From NCBI RefSeq assembly GCF_021347895.1, contig NC_067122.1, positions 10,467,983-10,531,982 on the forward strand: 64,000 nt of DNA, read 5' to 3'. The number at the start of each line of letters is the position of its first letter. The stretch's first letter is position 1. This document shows positions 21,548 through 36,107 of this stretch, piece by piece. The notes below the pieces were generated by a model. It saw nothing but the letters and a program-made list of their open reading frames with translations, did no database searches and was not told the origin of the DNA. The translations under genes and the position numbers were made by a program. The stretch is from Acanthochromis polyacanthus. Its lineage: Eukaryota > Chordata > Actinopteri > Pomacentridae.

Positions 21548-24500
21548 CAACTTGCCACTCGGTTTTGATATTGTAAACTCTCTTCCAGACTTCCCTTCTG
21601 ACAGTAACGTACTGCCATATAACAGGCATAGTAAATTCACTGCATGTAATACAGTCATTGTGTCTTGTGTATGAATGGATTTCTGTCAGAGCTGTACCTT
21701 TTGGAGAAAGACAGACTTCTGGCAAAGTGACTGCACCTGTCACCTTCTTCAAAGGGTCTTCGTGCATCTTGTCACACCTTTCCCATCCCCCTATTGTGAA
21801 AGCGGCCCTGGCTGGCAGCTCTCCATTGATCTGTTCCAGAGCTGTGATAATTGGGCCATTAAGATCTCAAAAAGGCACCCAGCATGTGGCAGAGATAGAG
21901 TCTAACGGTTTGCCAAGAGAAAGGACTTCCTACTCCTTGGCATCGCTGTGATGATTTCTTTGCTATGTGGTTAAAATATGTGTCGGAACAGCATGCTGTT
22001 TTTACCTTGTCTAAAAGCTGGTAGATTGGATAAGAAGTGAATGCACAGCAGTAGAGAGGTGAGACATTTGACTGAAGCTAATGAAGCTCTGCTTTCTTAA
22101 GAAAAGGTACGAATGTAAATAATAAAACACTGCATGGGTGGACTACTGAAAGGACCTGTTGGGCACAATGGACCCAACGTGTCAAAGGCCTCCTGGCTGT
22201 GTTTGAGGTGACACGAAAAGACTAAAAAGGCACAGAATGTCTAAATTCAGAGCTACAAAAATACACAGCACAATTACAAAGATGACACAATAGGGATTTT
22301 TGTGTCTCTTTCAGTCTTGCTCCTGCGTAGGATTGATAGGGGGGTGCTTTTTACATGTCTGTGCCCAGGAGCTGATTGTACCATAATCCGTCTAGGGGAA
22401 GGTGTAAAATTCACTGCAAAACTGGAAGTTAATGTTACACTGTGCTCAAGGAAACAAGCACATCTGGCTAGCCTTGCATGGATTGAACCACAGACCAATG
22501 AGAAAACCTGGAGGTAATTTGGAGGGAGAAATCAATGGCAACTGCCAACACTAGTAAGTCCCTGAATCGTGATAAGGTTGTTTTCTGCCCCATTAAGTAT
22601 CTCCACTCTGGTGTCCTCCCCATCACAAGCTCAAATACTCATCACCAAACTGTATTAAGTAGCTGTAGTATAAAATCAAATCCAACTCACACAAAGGCTA
22701 GATGGGGGTAAAGAAAAACAACACATCACAGAGTGTAGCACTTCCGTGTCAGGGAAGAACTCAGTCAGAGTCTACAAATCAAAAGAAATGATCCAGCATA
22801 AACAGACAGACTGGGCCTTTTTACACAGTGTGTATATTGTGATGCTTTATATGTACACATTACAATCTTTTCCAACTTATGTTTTGACCTTAGTGATCTG
22901 ATCTGTTCTCATATTTTATTTAGTGCACTTAGTTTGCAGCTTTTATGTTCTACTAAAGCAAAAACAATATAAAATAATAAACAATAAGTTAAAAAAAAAC
23001 TTAAATCTACACAGACATCCCCCTTAAAAACAAGCTCGGGTAATAATTTTCCACTTTATGTTTCTTTTTACTGTGTACTTAATGTGTTGGTTCTTTTACG
23101 AACTGCATGTTTGTCTGCTGCTTTAAATACCTGTAAAAATAAAGAAATAAATAAATACTGGTGGCACTGAATCAGTTGATTGTGCGAGCTGTGCTTTGTT
23201 CTGGTGTAGCATGAGACTTCAAAGCCGACACATAAACAGCACTGATAAACGTCCGTCCAGGGAAATGTTAGTCATACTTTTTACCACACCATTAATGTGC
23301 CTTTATATGTTTACCCATGAGTTTTTTTGGGAGCAAGCCATTTGGTCTGCTCTGTGTATGGGAAAGATGTCATGACAGCAAGCTCAATGCTGTATCTGAT
23401 CAATTAACAAGTATAGTCTTGCTCAGATGTCACACTCAATTTTGAAATTGTTTGCAAAACTTGCAAGTGGTTTGATGTCATTGACAGTTTTTTTCTGCCG
23501 CGATCATGTCTAAAGTTCACAGATTAACCCACACCATCAACAGAGATACAATTCTTTGGAAATTGCTTCAAAGTAAACAAAATTCACTGGTTTTGTTTAC
23601 TCTGAGCTTGATAAATTGCATTCATTATTCAATTTAGCTACTAATAATAAATGACTATAATTTATAAATGTTTTAATTAACCTGTTTGTTTCCAGTGATG
23701 GTTTGCATTTCTTACCAGTCATCGGAGAGAAATTTAATTGAGTTTTCACGGTTGCATTTGACAACCTTGTCTTTCTACATGCTCGAAGTGTTTCATCAGG
23801 GTTGTTATGTAAGAGAAAGGAGTTTGCGGGTGTTTCACTTATGTCATAGTGCTGCAATGCCCTCATGCCTTTCACATGTCTTAACTAGCCCATCTTACAC
23901 TTCCATTTGGCAGACTGTCTCAACCTGAAATAGACTGAAAAGAGGTATGCTCTTCCATCAGTGTGATGAAACCTGAAAAAGAAAGCAGTCAAGCAGTGCT
24001 TTGGCCCTTCAAATAAAATCTGTAAAAACACAGACAGATGAAGGTTTGACCAGTTTTTAGATATTTCACTTGTGACAGAATCAGGTAATGGACTCCTTTT
24101 TTTTCCAACCTTCGAGAGCACGGTGCCATATTTTGAAAAGCAAAGAAAACAGGATTGTCACCTGCCTACTTGGATAAAAGGCATCACTTACACAAGCAGA
24201 TAAACAGAAGATAAATAATAATCAGCTTGTGTTTTCATTGTTGTTCACTGTGTTTTTATCTCATGCACTCATTCAACCTGGTGATGACTAAAATTACCAT
24301 GTCATCTCTCAGTAAATGCAATCTGTATTTGTTCCAAAAAAAATCATCTTGACATTTTCACTGGTCTGAAATAAATCCATTATTTTTCAAATAATGGAAT
24401 TGAGAGGGTGCTCTATAAATAGTCAAAATTGCTTTATATGCATACAGTTAAATGTCATTTGGCTCTTTTCACATTATGTATTTTATTAAGAGTATTCCTA

Positions 24501-24843
24501 CACTAAAACATATGTTTAGTTTGTGTTTACCAGTCATAATTATGTGGTATTTGAAAGCTGCACTGCTTTGCTGTGATAAATCAACTTCAATGTCAAAAAA
24601 TTGTTTTCTGTGTTATTCAGTCATGCCATCTGATATTTCATAAAGATAATGTCAGTGACTGACAAGAAAACATGAATGTACTGCATTAGATGTAGAAACT
24701 CTAAAATATAATGCGTCACTAAAAACTGAAGTGATAATTATGTGAAATGAAATATTTCAAAATGTCACAATACATACAGTTTACACCTGTGGCGACCTCA
24801 GTGTGGTTAAGCTTGAGGCAGTCAGAAAGGTTAGTAGTCATGA
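21548..24843. other. Long stretch without recognisable gene
   Basis: Short frames at 21658-21951 and 22274-22517 overlap on different frames or strands without domains. An AATAAA-rich patch lies at 23135-23156. Confidence 0.5.
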
Positions 24844-24847
24844 TTCA

Positions 24848-25774
24848 TTAAAGCTGCTGTCCGGAGTTTCCGTTTGTTTTCAATTTATGTATCATTTTTT
24901 TAACAAAGCTTAAATGTGTTAGTCTAGTTCGATACTATAATATAAAGTTAGTATAACGCGATATGAAAATTTATTCCTGAGCTCCGCCTTCCTCTCATAG
25001 ACCCCCATGTTATTCCAAAAAGCGCCGGTTGCTGCCGACCAATCAAGTTCGAGCTTCAGCTTTGTCATGCTGTCAATCAACGGTTACGCGCACAGCAAGC
25101 AAGCCCATGCAGAGGTGGGTGAGCTACGCACTACGCAACCGTGCGCACATTTGTTTTGCTTGTGGAGGAGAGAGCATCAGGGCTCAGCAACTTCCAGAAA
25201 AGTTACCAATCCCACGGCTTGTCAGGCCAAGAGACTGCAGGACGTTTTTTGGCTCGGGGTGCTCGCGTCGCTCCCCGACCACGGCCTTCATAGCCCGCCT
25301 GACGGCTTCGTTTAGATGCCCGACCTCTGGAGGAAGATGTTGGGGCGTCTGGGACATGCTCTTCTTCAGAGGAGTCATGCAATTCTGAACTCTAGATAGA
25401 AATAAATAAACAATGTAACACATATACACGCGTAAATGCACTAAGTTTGATAAACAACGTCATCGAGAGGGATACACGAGTGTAATCACATATTGAAACT
25501 TTACTAGTTCGTCCTAGCAGATTCATGTTATTTTGGTATTAGGACAAGTTAGACTCAATACAGCATTCTAACGTAATTCCTTTATTATTTACTAAATGTA
25601 CTAAATGTAGAAGAGGGGAAAACAGCAAAACAGGCAAGATGCTGCAGCACTCCGGGCACTTCTCTCATGTACTGCGCGCGTGCACAAATAAAGGGGCGAA
25701 ATCAGAGGGAGGGAGGGTGGGACCACCAGTGTTGTGGGAGACGCTGCCATTCAAACTCCGGACAGCAGCTTTAA
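24848..25774. mobile_element. Non-autonomous DNA transposon with TTAA target site
   Basis: Perfect inverted ends: 24844-24869 is the exact reverse complement of 25753-25778. TTAA at 24848-24851 and 25771-25774 fits a 4-bp target duplication as made by piggyBac or Kolobok elements, which leaves an element of about 919 bp starting AGCTGCTGTCCGGAGTTT. A PIF/Harbinger origin (3-bp TTA or TAA duplication) is possible. The core is much richer in CpG and GC than its surroundings. No transposase is visible; an 85-codon minus-strand frame (25184-25441) is unidentified. The perfect ends suggest a recent insertion. Confidence 0.85.
25184..25441 (-). CDS. Unidentified 85-codon frame inside the TTAA element
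   Basis: The C-terminal 60 residues lie in the GC-rich core of the transposon and are rich in Arg, Glu, Pro and Val, unlike chance frames in AT-rich DNA. The N-terminal part is hydrophobic, cysteine-containing and comes from AT-rich sequence, so a start at the internal Met (residue 22) is more likely if the frame is real. No domain recognised. It could be a remnant of the autonomous parent or host sequence captured by the transposon. Probably not translated. Confidence 0.15.
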   Translation of the reverse strand: MHLRVYMCYIVYLFLSRVQNCMTPLKKSMSQTPQHLPPEVGHLNEAVRRAMKAVVGERREHPEPKNVLQSLGLTSRGIGNFSGSC

Positions 25775-25778
25775 TGAA

Positions 25779-28700
25779 CTACATCAACTCCAACCTAATC
25801 GTAACGCAGGAACAGCAAAACCACAAGGTTGTTTTGCCAAATGTAGGGCTTTTTAAAATCATAATCTGCAACATCAGATAATTACAGTCCCTTTAAGGTT
25901 ATGGAAAAGGTAATGATGTACAGCTTGTTAAAAGAAATCATTGTCTGCATATCTGGGAAGAGACGGACATCTAGTCTCCAACATGACAGTTTCATGTGCT
26001 ACACACCCATCCACCACCCCGACCTCTACACCCCTACAGTACACTCACTGTACAGTGTATAGGCCACTGAATATAAATTATGACACGTTGTATGAGAATG
26101 CTGCAGATACGTCTCACATTCATTCATACCCTCGGGTTGCTTTATGCTTTGACATATAAACATCTCATTACGTCCTGTGATGGAACTGAATGTTGCCTTC
26201 GGAATATAAACTGTTAATGTACGGTTGCATGTGTTTTATCGTGTTGTGTAGTCATTTTCGTATGGATATATGTTGGAAAAAACAGGTCATTTTGAAATGT
26301 TGGATATTCCCCAAGCCAGAAACAGCAGCATGAAAACAAATATCCGCTTGAAACATATTATTAAGATTTCTTTCCTTAAAGCTGAGAAGCTGTGCCTAGA
26401 ATAACATCCTTTGGGTGTTGGATTTGGAAAGGGAAATGAGAGCACAGCTGAGGTTAAGTGTAAAAGGAAGGAAAAGCCTTTTGATGATATCACTTTCAGA
26501 CTGAAGGTCAGGACAATTGTTGTCCAACTCTCCACTGTAATAAATAGTGTTGCCCAAAGGAAAAACTCCAGAGAAACTGGTCAGTGTCCAAGTGGTTTTC
26601 CTTTGGCACAAAGATCAATGTTAGTGAATTGCTCCCTCCAGCCACCATATGTTTTAATCGCTGCAGTTGCAGTGTCACTGTTGCTTTGGGAATGTACACT
26701 GGTGTTAAGTATTCTGCTTGTTGTTGCTCCAAAACCTGCACACCAGTCATTTGAAAGGTAATTTTCAGTACAATTTAAGTGTACCTTTTAAGAAAATCTA
26801 AATGTATCACTTTCATTGTCCCTCTTAAACACATAGACGTTTGATACCAAATAACTGACAGGAAAAGAACACTTAAAGTAGGTGGTAATCTCAGGGGTTA
26901 AATGCTAGAATCTGAAATATACATTCATGAAAATACGGTGCAGAAGTTTAGTTTTCTCTTGGACCACTTAAATTACCATAGACTGAAAGGTTAGCATAAA
27001 AATATTGCTCAGTGATGCCAAAAAGAATACTGCCTACTACAGCTTTAGCGTCTAGCCATTATGCATCATGAATTACATTCATGAAATATTCTACATATCT
27101 AAATTTATAGATCTGTGCGCAAAATAGCTTCATTTTAATAGATGTATCCCATAACATTTTTTCAATAAATCTATTCTTTACACCCCTTTAATCACAGCGT
27201 ATTATATGAGGGCTAATTCAAGCTCAAATACAAATACCTGCGATGAATAAAAGATGCAAATTCAGTCAAATATCCCACCACAGTGTTTCTCCTGGACACA
27301 TTTCTCAGTGAAGTAATTCTGTCTTTTCATTGTGAGAAGTGGATATTTATATGCTTGGCCTTGCCCTAGCTATATTGCCAATGTAATTGAGGGATAGGCT
27401 TTCATTGGAGAGGTCCTATCACTACAGTGAAGGGACCTGGCAGCCGTTTGTACGTGGGGAGACCAGAACAGCCAAGCAATTTGCCGTGCCAGGCATTTCA
27501 CATCATTGGAATTCCATCATTTCTGTGCCCGAGGCAGGCAGGATAGAAAACATCAGCCACAAAAATAATTAGTCAGTGGAGAACTTTTTGTGACCAAACA
27601 CTTATCGCCTTGATTCTAGTGCAATTTTGTCTGTCCATCTTAGTCTTTGTCACAGATATTTACTTTTTAATTTCTTGCGTATATAATTCTACCTCTTAAG
27701 CATTCCTGCACATTGTCTTCTGTGACTCTTCTCATGTGTATATAAACAGGTTACTAAGACACAAATCTAATGTGTATTTTAGACATCTAAAACCAGGCTC
27801 TAGCTTTTGATTTAACGAGTCCCAAAGTCTCAACCAGCCTAATAGCTAACCAGTCCCATGCAGTATCACCTATACAATATTTATAGATCCCTGTGGGGAA
27901 ATTGGGTCATTGCAGTGGAAGACATTACTTAGCAATGCCAATAATAATCAGATAAGCGATAAAAATGGCAACAAAAAAGAGAGCAAAATCTTGTATTTGG
28001 GGATGAGAGGTGATTACATTGGCCGTGAGTTTCAAGTAACATATTTTAAAACACAGATACTGTGTGACTGCTAACTTTTGATTTTTCCATTTCTTTGACA
28101 CTGACATCATATTTAGTAATGGTGTTGTACTAAACTGAACTACATTTATGTTTTATTTCTGATAATCTACATTCTTCATGTATGTAGAAGAGGCCAAAAG
28201 ATTATAAATGACCCAGAATTAACACCACCTTTATCGATGAGCTCAAAAATAAACATGTAATTGAATTAACTAATTCCTGACAGTGTCAAAGAGGACTGAG
28301 CATTATGAGCGTAGATAGATGTTATGGCTGAACAGTTACATTGGACTGTCTGGGAGCTGTCAGTAGTAACTAAAGACTGATATTTTCTTCCCTGCCTGTC
28401 AGTTTTAAGAGACCTGTAAAAGATAAAATCTCCTGAATTTCACAAGAAAAATGGAACAATTTGAGAAATGACAGAAAATACACGTAATTCTTGTAGCAGA
28501 CAGGTTATTTCTCTTTTCATGTCTTGTTATTCATCATGTGACAACCCAGACTTATCTTGGGACCCGTTGGAAGTCCTGACCTTGAGGTTGGAAGCAGAGA
28601 CTGCTTCCGAGACAATAAAAAAGGGTTTAAAATTAATAGTTTATGTGTCTTTATGTGTCATTGTGGCAAACTGTGATCCTGGACACACTGACTGTTGCAG

Positions 28701-31700
28701 GAACTACTGCAGAAGCAATCTGGAGAATGTTTCTGTCTGTCTGATGTGGATAGATTTTGTAAACATGAGCCTCACAAGCGTGACACTTTGCTGATGTGTG
28801 ACTGAAATCTAAACGTTCAAGACTTGAGATGGGTGTCAGATGCTTTACTGGTGTTTCTGTGATCTCACAGTAAGATGATGTGCATTATTTTTACACCGGG
28901 AAAGCTTTTTGTAGGAGAGGAATATCTCAAGTTATGTAGCAGTGCAAAGGAAAAAGAACTAGCAAGAGCAACTGAGGATGTGTGTTTGATGCTTTGCTTT
29001 GGTGTATGTTAAAAATTGTAATCGTAACTTTTCCTTGTCATTGCAGTCTTCTGAAGCATGCATAATTCAGCTTTAATTTTTAAAGTGAACACAGGTGTCA
29101 CCATCCTCAATCTGTGTGACCTTTAGCTGACTCATCCCTGCAGCATGTTGGCCAACACCCACAAACCCCTTCCAAGCTCTTAGTCATGTCCCAGTTTTGG
29201 CTATGTTGAGACTCAAAGCCCTGTTTATTTTATCACTCTTTGAGGCACATGGATTTGACTTTGTTTTGTCTCCTTTTCGACAGACAACCTATTAAAAGCA
29301 AGTTTATTATTAATATTTCCATGTTCATACATATATGTTAAAGAGCTTAATTAAGAAACAAATTCAATTTAAGCATTTGTTAATTATCACTGGCAATTTC
29401 TAGAGATAAGGTTTCAATCACAGTACTAAAGCTTTAGTTTCATTTTTGTCCAGAGACACAAGCACAAATCTGTGTGTAGTCTGACGGCCACACACATTTC
29501 GTAGGAACAGAAATGATTATATAGAATGATTTGATCTTACCACTTCTATCTGAAGTAATCTGTTGATAGCCGCCCCACTGAGATACTCAAATTAGTTCAC
29601 GTCAAGAGTATGTTCACCTCTGGAAAGGCAAAATGCAAGGTGAAACATCCTCACATCATCAGAGTCGGCAACGTGTAGTGTGGGGATCTCACCACAGCTC
29701 TTGATTAAGTGACTCAATTGGCCCAGGGAGAACACTTTTCTCCTATTGACCCTGCTGATGTGTCATCAGCAATAATCTCGGAGAGTGTTTGATAGGAAGT
29801 GCTCCTTTCATCGAGCAAAGGCGCTGGTGTCTACTCCCTGACATCCTTGTCTCCGATGCTTCAGGAGAATTGCCAGATGATTTTAAATGAGGACCAGCTG
29901 ACACCCTTCTGTACGTGCAGATGAACAGAACCGCAAGATGCCATTCAAGAGAAGCTTACAGGAAGCAGACTTATTGCTGAAAAGTCTGCATGACCACATA
30001 CAGGTGCTCTTGTTACAGAGAGACTTAAACTGAGCCAGACTGTCTTTCTTTCTTATCTCTGGCACCTGCAAAGCAAACATTTGATCCTGGATGTGAAGCT
30101 AGTTCTGAGCTGGATATGTTCGCTCTGCGTTTTCTTAACCAGTCATGAATACACTGATATGTTTATCCAGACACATTGCAGTTTGTAACCAAATGAAAAC
30201 AACTTACATCATTTTGGTTTGTATTTCAGAGATGACTAGTAGACAGATTTTCAAGTGTTCATGTCTTGTGCATCAGCCACTTTGACCAGTCTGCAAAAGG
30301 AACATAACAGATGAGTGCTCCCTCTTGGTTCATCCCTATGTATGCAGCATTTCGTTCCCATAAAACTAAAATGCACTCTCACTTTATGAACGAAACATGT
30401 TTTTGTTCAGAAGACAATGTATTTTCATTCTAATGATTTGGTACGAAATTAATCCGGTGCGAAAAAGCCAGAAAATCTGCATAAGGAGGTTGAATGGGAG
30501 GAACAGCATTTACACAGAAATTTCAGATGCACATCCCAATATTCTAATTCTTCACTCATTTAATTTGTTTTATTTTTACCAATACACTGATTTTAAGAAA
30601 ATAACAAGCTTTGGTTGACACTTTCACACTGACAACTACCAAAAGTACTTGGGTAGTTTGTGGAAAAATATCATGATTTGGGTTAAAATACACCCTTTAA
30701 CAACAGACTTATTCTCCGTTTTGTCGGTTGCCAGAGTAACAAGTCCTTCCCAGTCTAATATAGGATTTGCTGGCTATAAAGAAACAACAGTAAACAATAA
30801 AATGACATTCAAAGTTAGCAATATTTCCTTTTTAATGTATTATTTTTTGTGTGTGTCATTTTATTTGCAACCCCATATCTCTTTTCTCAGAGGCACTCAA
30901 AGTTTGCAGAGCTTACACTATGGAAAAATGTTAAAGCAAGTAAACACAAAAGTGAAAATAAAACATTACAATAATACATAAACACAATCATTTTTAAAAA
31001 TAGTTAAGAATATAATTCTAACACCAGTAATAAAATATAAAAATAATAATAATTGTATAAAAATTGTAGTAGTGGTGATAGTAATGGTTTCTTTTCAAAA
31101 TCTCGAAAGACTTTTTCGCAGAAGAGTGACCATGAACAAAACAACAACATGATATTTCTGCTGTTCTATTCGATGTCTGCTTTCCATTTTAATGAATAAA
31201 TGAAGTAATCTGTAATAGCTAAAAGACATGCTTTTTCAGCTGTTGGAGCTAAATGGAAGATGCAGATTAAAAACAAGTCTAAACATCATTGCTTTTCCAT
31301 TATCAAAATTCATTAAAGTAATTGTTCAAAGTTTACACAATTGTGCGGCCTTGAAGTGCTCTCTACTTAATTTCTACTCCACAAACATCATCTCACTGAG
31401 TCATTAGTCCATTTTTTTTCTCATAAAATCACCACATGTTCCTCTGCAATGATGAAATGACAAAAGCCAGTTACACTGAACTAATTACAAGCTCTTTATG
31501 CATTTACATCCAATCCTGCGAATGAAACCTCTTCTGGAGCAGGTTGTGGTCTGAATCTTGTTACTGTGATCATATATTGTGTTTTAAAATGAACTAGATG
31601 TACAACAAACTGTGATTTAAATCCAAAGCTTCATGGTTAACCTACTAATCTCACTTCAAACTGCCTGCCAGTCTCTAGCTGACAGTTTAAAGTGATTGAA

Positions 31701-34700
31701 GTGAGTTCCAACTAAAAATAGAATCATGTGATATGTTGTTTTGCCATGGGAATAGATCAGTCGCGTATTGAACACCACACGTTCTGCATATAATGTGTAT
31801 ACGTCAGTGAAAGCTGGCAGATTCACTAATGTGTTGACAGATAATAGATTGAATGTCCCCACATGTTGATCACAGCTGAGTTTTTCACACTCACTGGTCA
31901 TCACATTTTCTTCTCCTTCCTTGTGAGTCATGATGTGGCTTTGATTTAACCCTCAGATAGGAGACGTGATTTCAAAATATATGTCCGAAACATCCAAAAA
32001 TATGTTCCATTTAACCAAAACAAGCAAATCAAGAACAATTAAAAATGATTCAGCAAAGCGCCTTTCCTTTTTTATTAATGTCAGGGTTTTTTTCACGAGC
32101 TTGCTTCCAACTGTTTTTGTGCGTCGTAAATATAGTTCAGGGAAAATTAAAGTAAAACATAAACTGCAGACCTGTGACAAGACTCTATTGTTGAGGCTGA
32201 ATCGCCATCAGAAATCTGAGTAATTGACTCGGTCTTAAGTTCATCAGATGTTGGAAGTGCGCGAAACCTCTTGTGTTCACTTTTGCAGCCAACAGCAGAA
32301 CACTTGCTGTGCTTTGCATTGCTGCTGAGACATTTTAGAGTTAGCAGAAGCAGCTTGAGAAAGCAAACAAAGCTGACAGACTGTGAGGCAGCTGCTCATT
32401 TAGCTGGAGGCAACAGGTAATGAGGGGGTAGGATTATGTAAATTGTAGTGGGACAACCACTGCTTGGCTATACTTACCAGCTGAACACAGTTCTGACTGG
32501 CTTGTAAAGCTCAGAGTCCATTAGTTTAGAGGGGCTAGAGGAATGGTGGTAGTTTCCTTATGTTGTCACTGCTTTTTTTTTTCATTTCCACATTTTTAAG
32601 ACATACAAAGCATATTAAAATGGCTTTTCCGTACACTCTTAATGGAATAGTTTTACTGTCATGTACTGTTACTTTACTTAAGTAACTGATCTCATCACTT
32701 CCTCCACTGCCTAAATTGACAGTTAAAACAGAAATAGTTTATTGTCTGTACAAAAACACATTGTAAATAAATAAATAAATCTCAAAAGTATTGCGAAATC
32801 TCAAAATATCAAGGCAACATGACTGTTTTTTGGTTTTCTCAACTGTGAACAAGAACTCTTTCAACTATGATCTTGTAGTTCATCTGTTTATTATATTCCA
32901 AAACAATTAAATGCTTGCTTGAATGCCACGTATTTCTACTCATAAAAACCACATATAGTCTTGTTTAATAAACAATTCTTGCATCAGTGAGATTAAATTT
33001 TGTCTTTATAAATTTTACAAATTTTGCTAGTTACACTGAATCCATTTTTGACTAAAATAGTACACTTACCTGTTTACATTCCTTGTCTAGTGAAAAAAAA
33101 AACACAAACTTTTTGTTTAACTTACTTTGTCAACAAATATTCCAAGAATCCCCGATTTCACTGCCCAATTTCTGTTCACAAAATGTCTAGCCATGTCCAC
33201 AGCCCATGGAATTGGCTAAGATGCAGAAGTTCTGTAGCAGTGTTCCACAGGGTTTCCGCGATGGAAAATGAGTAGGCCATAATTGCAGCTCCAAAATCCT
33301 TGTTGCACTGCCTTGGAAATACTTATCAAGCCAAAAAATAAGGAGAAGTTTACTGGCCAGGCAAGTGTTTGTTCATCGCAAATAGCAAAGTTATATTTCT
33401 AATATATAATAATTTGTAAAGTTTAATGGGATCAACAATTACTAGTTTTCATTTTGTAGTGTAGAAGTATTTATTGGGTTAGTATTGTATATTGATGTAT
33501 ACATCCAACTTTTGTGTACTTTTTTAATTTTTATGGCAACTGGGGGATTCTTATGTACTTCTAAAATGAAGGTTTTGGATATTGAACTTCTGTTAATTAC
33601 TCTGTAAAAAAATAAATCAAACTGCATTCACCCACATGCTCATTAAGTGGCGTACTAACAAGCAGCCCTAATGGTCTCACTGGTCAACTGATTGTGGTTC
33701 TCAAAGTTGTCACAGAGCGAGCTTGGCTCATCATTCTTGCACTGGTTGTGTGGGTGTTGTCATGTTGACAAACAGTGTTCCTAAGCCATTTAGCATATTT
33801 ATTCATTCATTTGACATTTACTGGTGAGGAAACAGATGGTGTGAGTCTTGGTTACAAGTTTCTGACACCCTTAGGATTCGCTGCATCGATTACACCAATA
33901 TGGTTGGCAGAGCTTATAAGCCTGAGCCTTTTCAATCAATGACATATGAACACTATTAAAGCAGAGGTATTAAAAGCTAAATCATTCTTTAACGAGGTTA
34001 TTTGCATGTGCATATTATGCGTTTGTGTATAATTCCTAGCATTTACTATAGTGTGTATAAATGTCCCAGATGGTTGGAGTTTGCATCATCTAGAGGATTC
34101 ATATTCTGAGAAGTCCTGTATGCAAAATTAACTTTCAAAACTCTCTGGAGTCTTAAAACTTTTTGTATTGATCAACAAGGTTAAAAGGACTTTCAGTATA
34201 AGTTAGTTTCCCTCTTCATTGGGCTACAAGAATGTTTATTGCAAAATACTTGAAAACAGTTGTTTTCAGTTGTCGATAGAAGTTATTTGGCAAAAATCCA
34301 AGATGCATTTAATTTTTAAAAAAAAGCTTAACTCACAGCTCAGCAAGTTGTAAAAGACACTGTACATATACTGCACATCTGTTTGCTAAAATTAAAAGCA
34401 AGCTTTCAAAATATGATTCTAAGCCACTGAAATCCATCACTCCAATCGCTTTATTTTAATCAAAAATGCAATCTTCCAGCAAATGATGAATAAATTCCAG
34501 CAGTGGATGCCCTTGATCTTGTAGAAGGTAAAAAATATTGATGATACAGGAGGAGGAGAGAAAGCAAAGCAGCATGGGCAGAAGGTATGACCTGTTGTAA
34601 TGAGCATGTGATGAATCCAGACCAACACTAGGTTTCTCTGAAACACAATGGGACACTCAAGATAGAGGAAATTAAAGACTTGTAATTATATTTTCCTGTG

Positions 34701-36107
34701 GGGCTGCTGCAGTGACAGCCAGATATTCATCAAAGCGTGCTGCAGCAGGTGCAACTAGCACATGCGCGTACTGATTGATCATGAGAAGCCGGCTCTTTCG
34801 TCACCTTTTTTCTATAGAGCTCCTCTCTTTTATTGAGCTGTTTGATTTTCATGAAGCGCTGATCATCGTTTCCTTCTAAACACGAACAGGCTGCTGTGGT
34901 TGGGTGGAGGGGAGCTGTCCATACAGCGTGCCCCAACCTGGAGACATATTGAGCTATCCCAGTGAGCAGATGCCTCCAAAATCTAATTCAGGAGTCTTGC
35001 CAGTATGGAAAACAGTCTTGTCTCTGCCCCAGTTTCCTTACTGCTATGAAATCATTGATGAGGAAAAGCCAACTCATGCTGCCTGTAGCCAGAAGCAACT
35101 AATGCTGCAGGCAACAGCCCATGCCTGACCCTTCAATCAAACTTAATGCATCAAATGTGTCACCCTGTGATGAAAGGGTATTCATTTCAAATGAAAAAAA
35201 AAAAAGTTCTGTTTAGGCTTTGAGTTGGATGTAATTCAGTTTCCTGAGATTTATGCCCCACCTAGATGTACTGTACATCACTGTATGACCCGTTTGTGGA
35301 AATATAAAGATGCATGTATATGCATAAACTCAGTGATTATGCATTCGTGTAAAGACTACTGTTATTTTTTTCTTTGATATTTCTCTTCCTTTTTTTTAGG
35401 CTATGTGCTATTATTTATGTGGTAGGTAAAATTAGCCTTGAAAATTAGGCTAACATATTTTCAAATCTTGCACAAACAGACTGCTGTCACTCAGTCTTAC
35501 TGGTCTCTAACTTAAGAGCTAACAATACATGTTCTGTTGTAGCTATTGCAATATGTTGGTTTTTTGTTTTAGGTACAGGTTGTTTTTTGTGTTTTCCTGA
35601 GGTCACTTTAAAAATGACAGGAAGTGGTCTGTATCAGGAAGTGACAGTCTATCAGGAAGCAAGTCAGCATGTCATGGAAACCTGCTGTTCTGGTTGCATC
35701 TGAGCTAATCCTGGGACATCTACAGACATCTTATGCCTTGCAGCATCCTGGGTATGTTGTGATTTATACTGGCTTCATCTTTGTTTGGAAAATGATATTT
35801 TGGAGGCAGTGCTGCATTTGTTTAGTAAAAAAGTTTGTTGTTAGAAACATTGTCCAGCTGCTCTCGTTAATGGCTGCTTGTTGATATTTCATGAAAAACT
35901 CACATGAGAGTATTTGCAAATAAACAGCTGCACAGATTCATGTTGAAATATGTTGTCGTGTATTACATTTTGAGGTTACAAACATAGAATCCATTCAAAC
36001 AACTTGTAACAGTATGAAGCAACATCTACAAGAGACTTCAACAGAATTTCAAATGTGAGTTAAGAGGTTTAAATTGTACATTTGTACATGTTAAAGAAGA
36101 CCTCCAG
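25779..36107. other. 10-kb stretch without recognisable gene or repeat
   Basis: AT-rich DNA with short frames only. Simple-sequence patches occur at 32571-32582 (T run) and 32766-32781 (AAAT units). A possible acceptor (CTTTTCTCAG ending at 30890) has only a weak donor 49 nt later. Parts such as 27390-27560 and 34700-35130 are less AT-rich and could be conserved non-coding elements, which cannot be judged from one sequence. Confidence 0.5.

Noticed and set aside
30891..30939. 49-nt candidate exon after CTTTTCTCAG
   Set aside because: The donor (GTAAAC) is weak and no compatible neighbouring exon was found.
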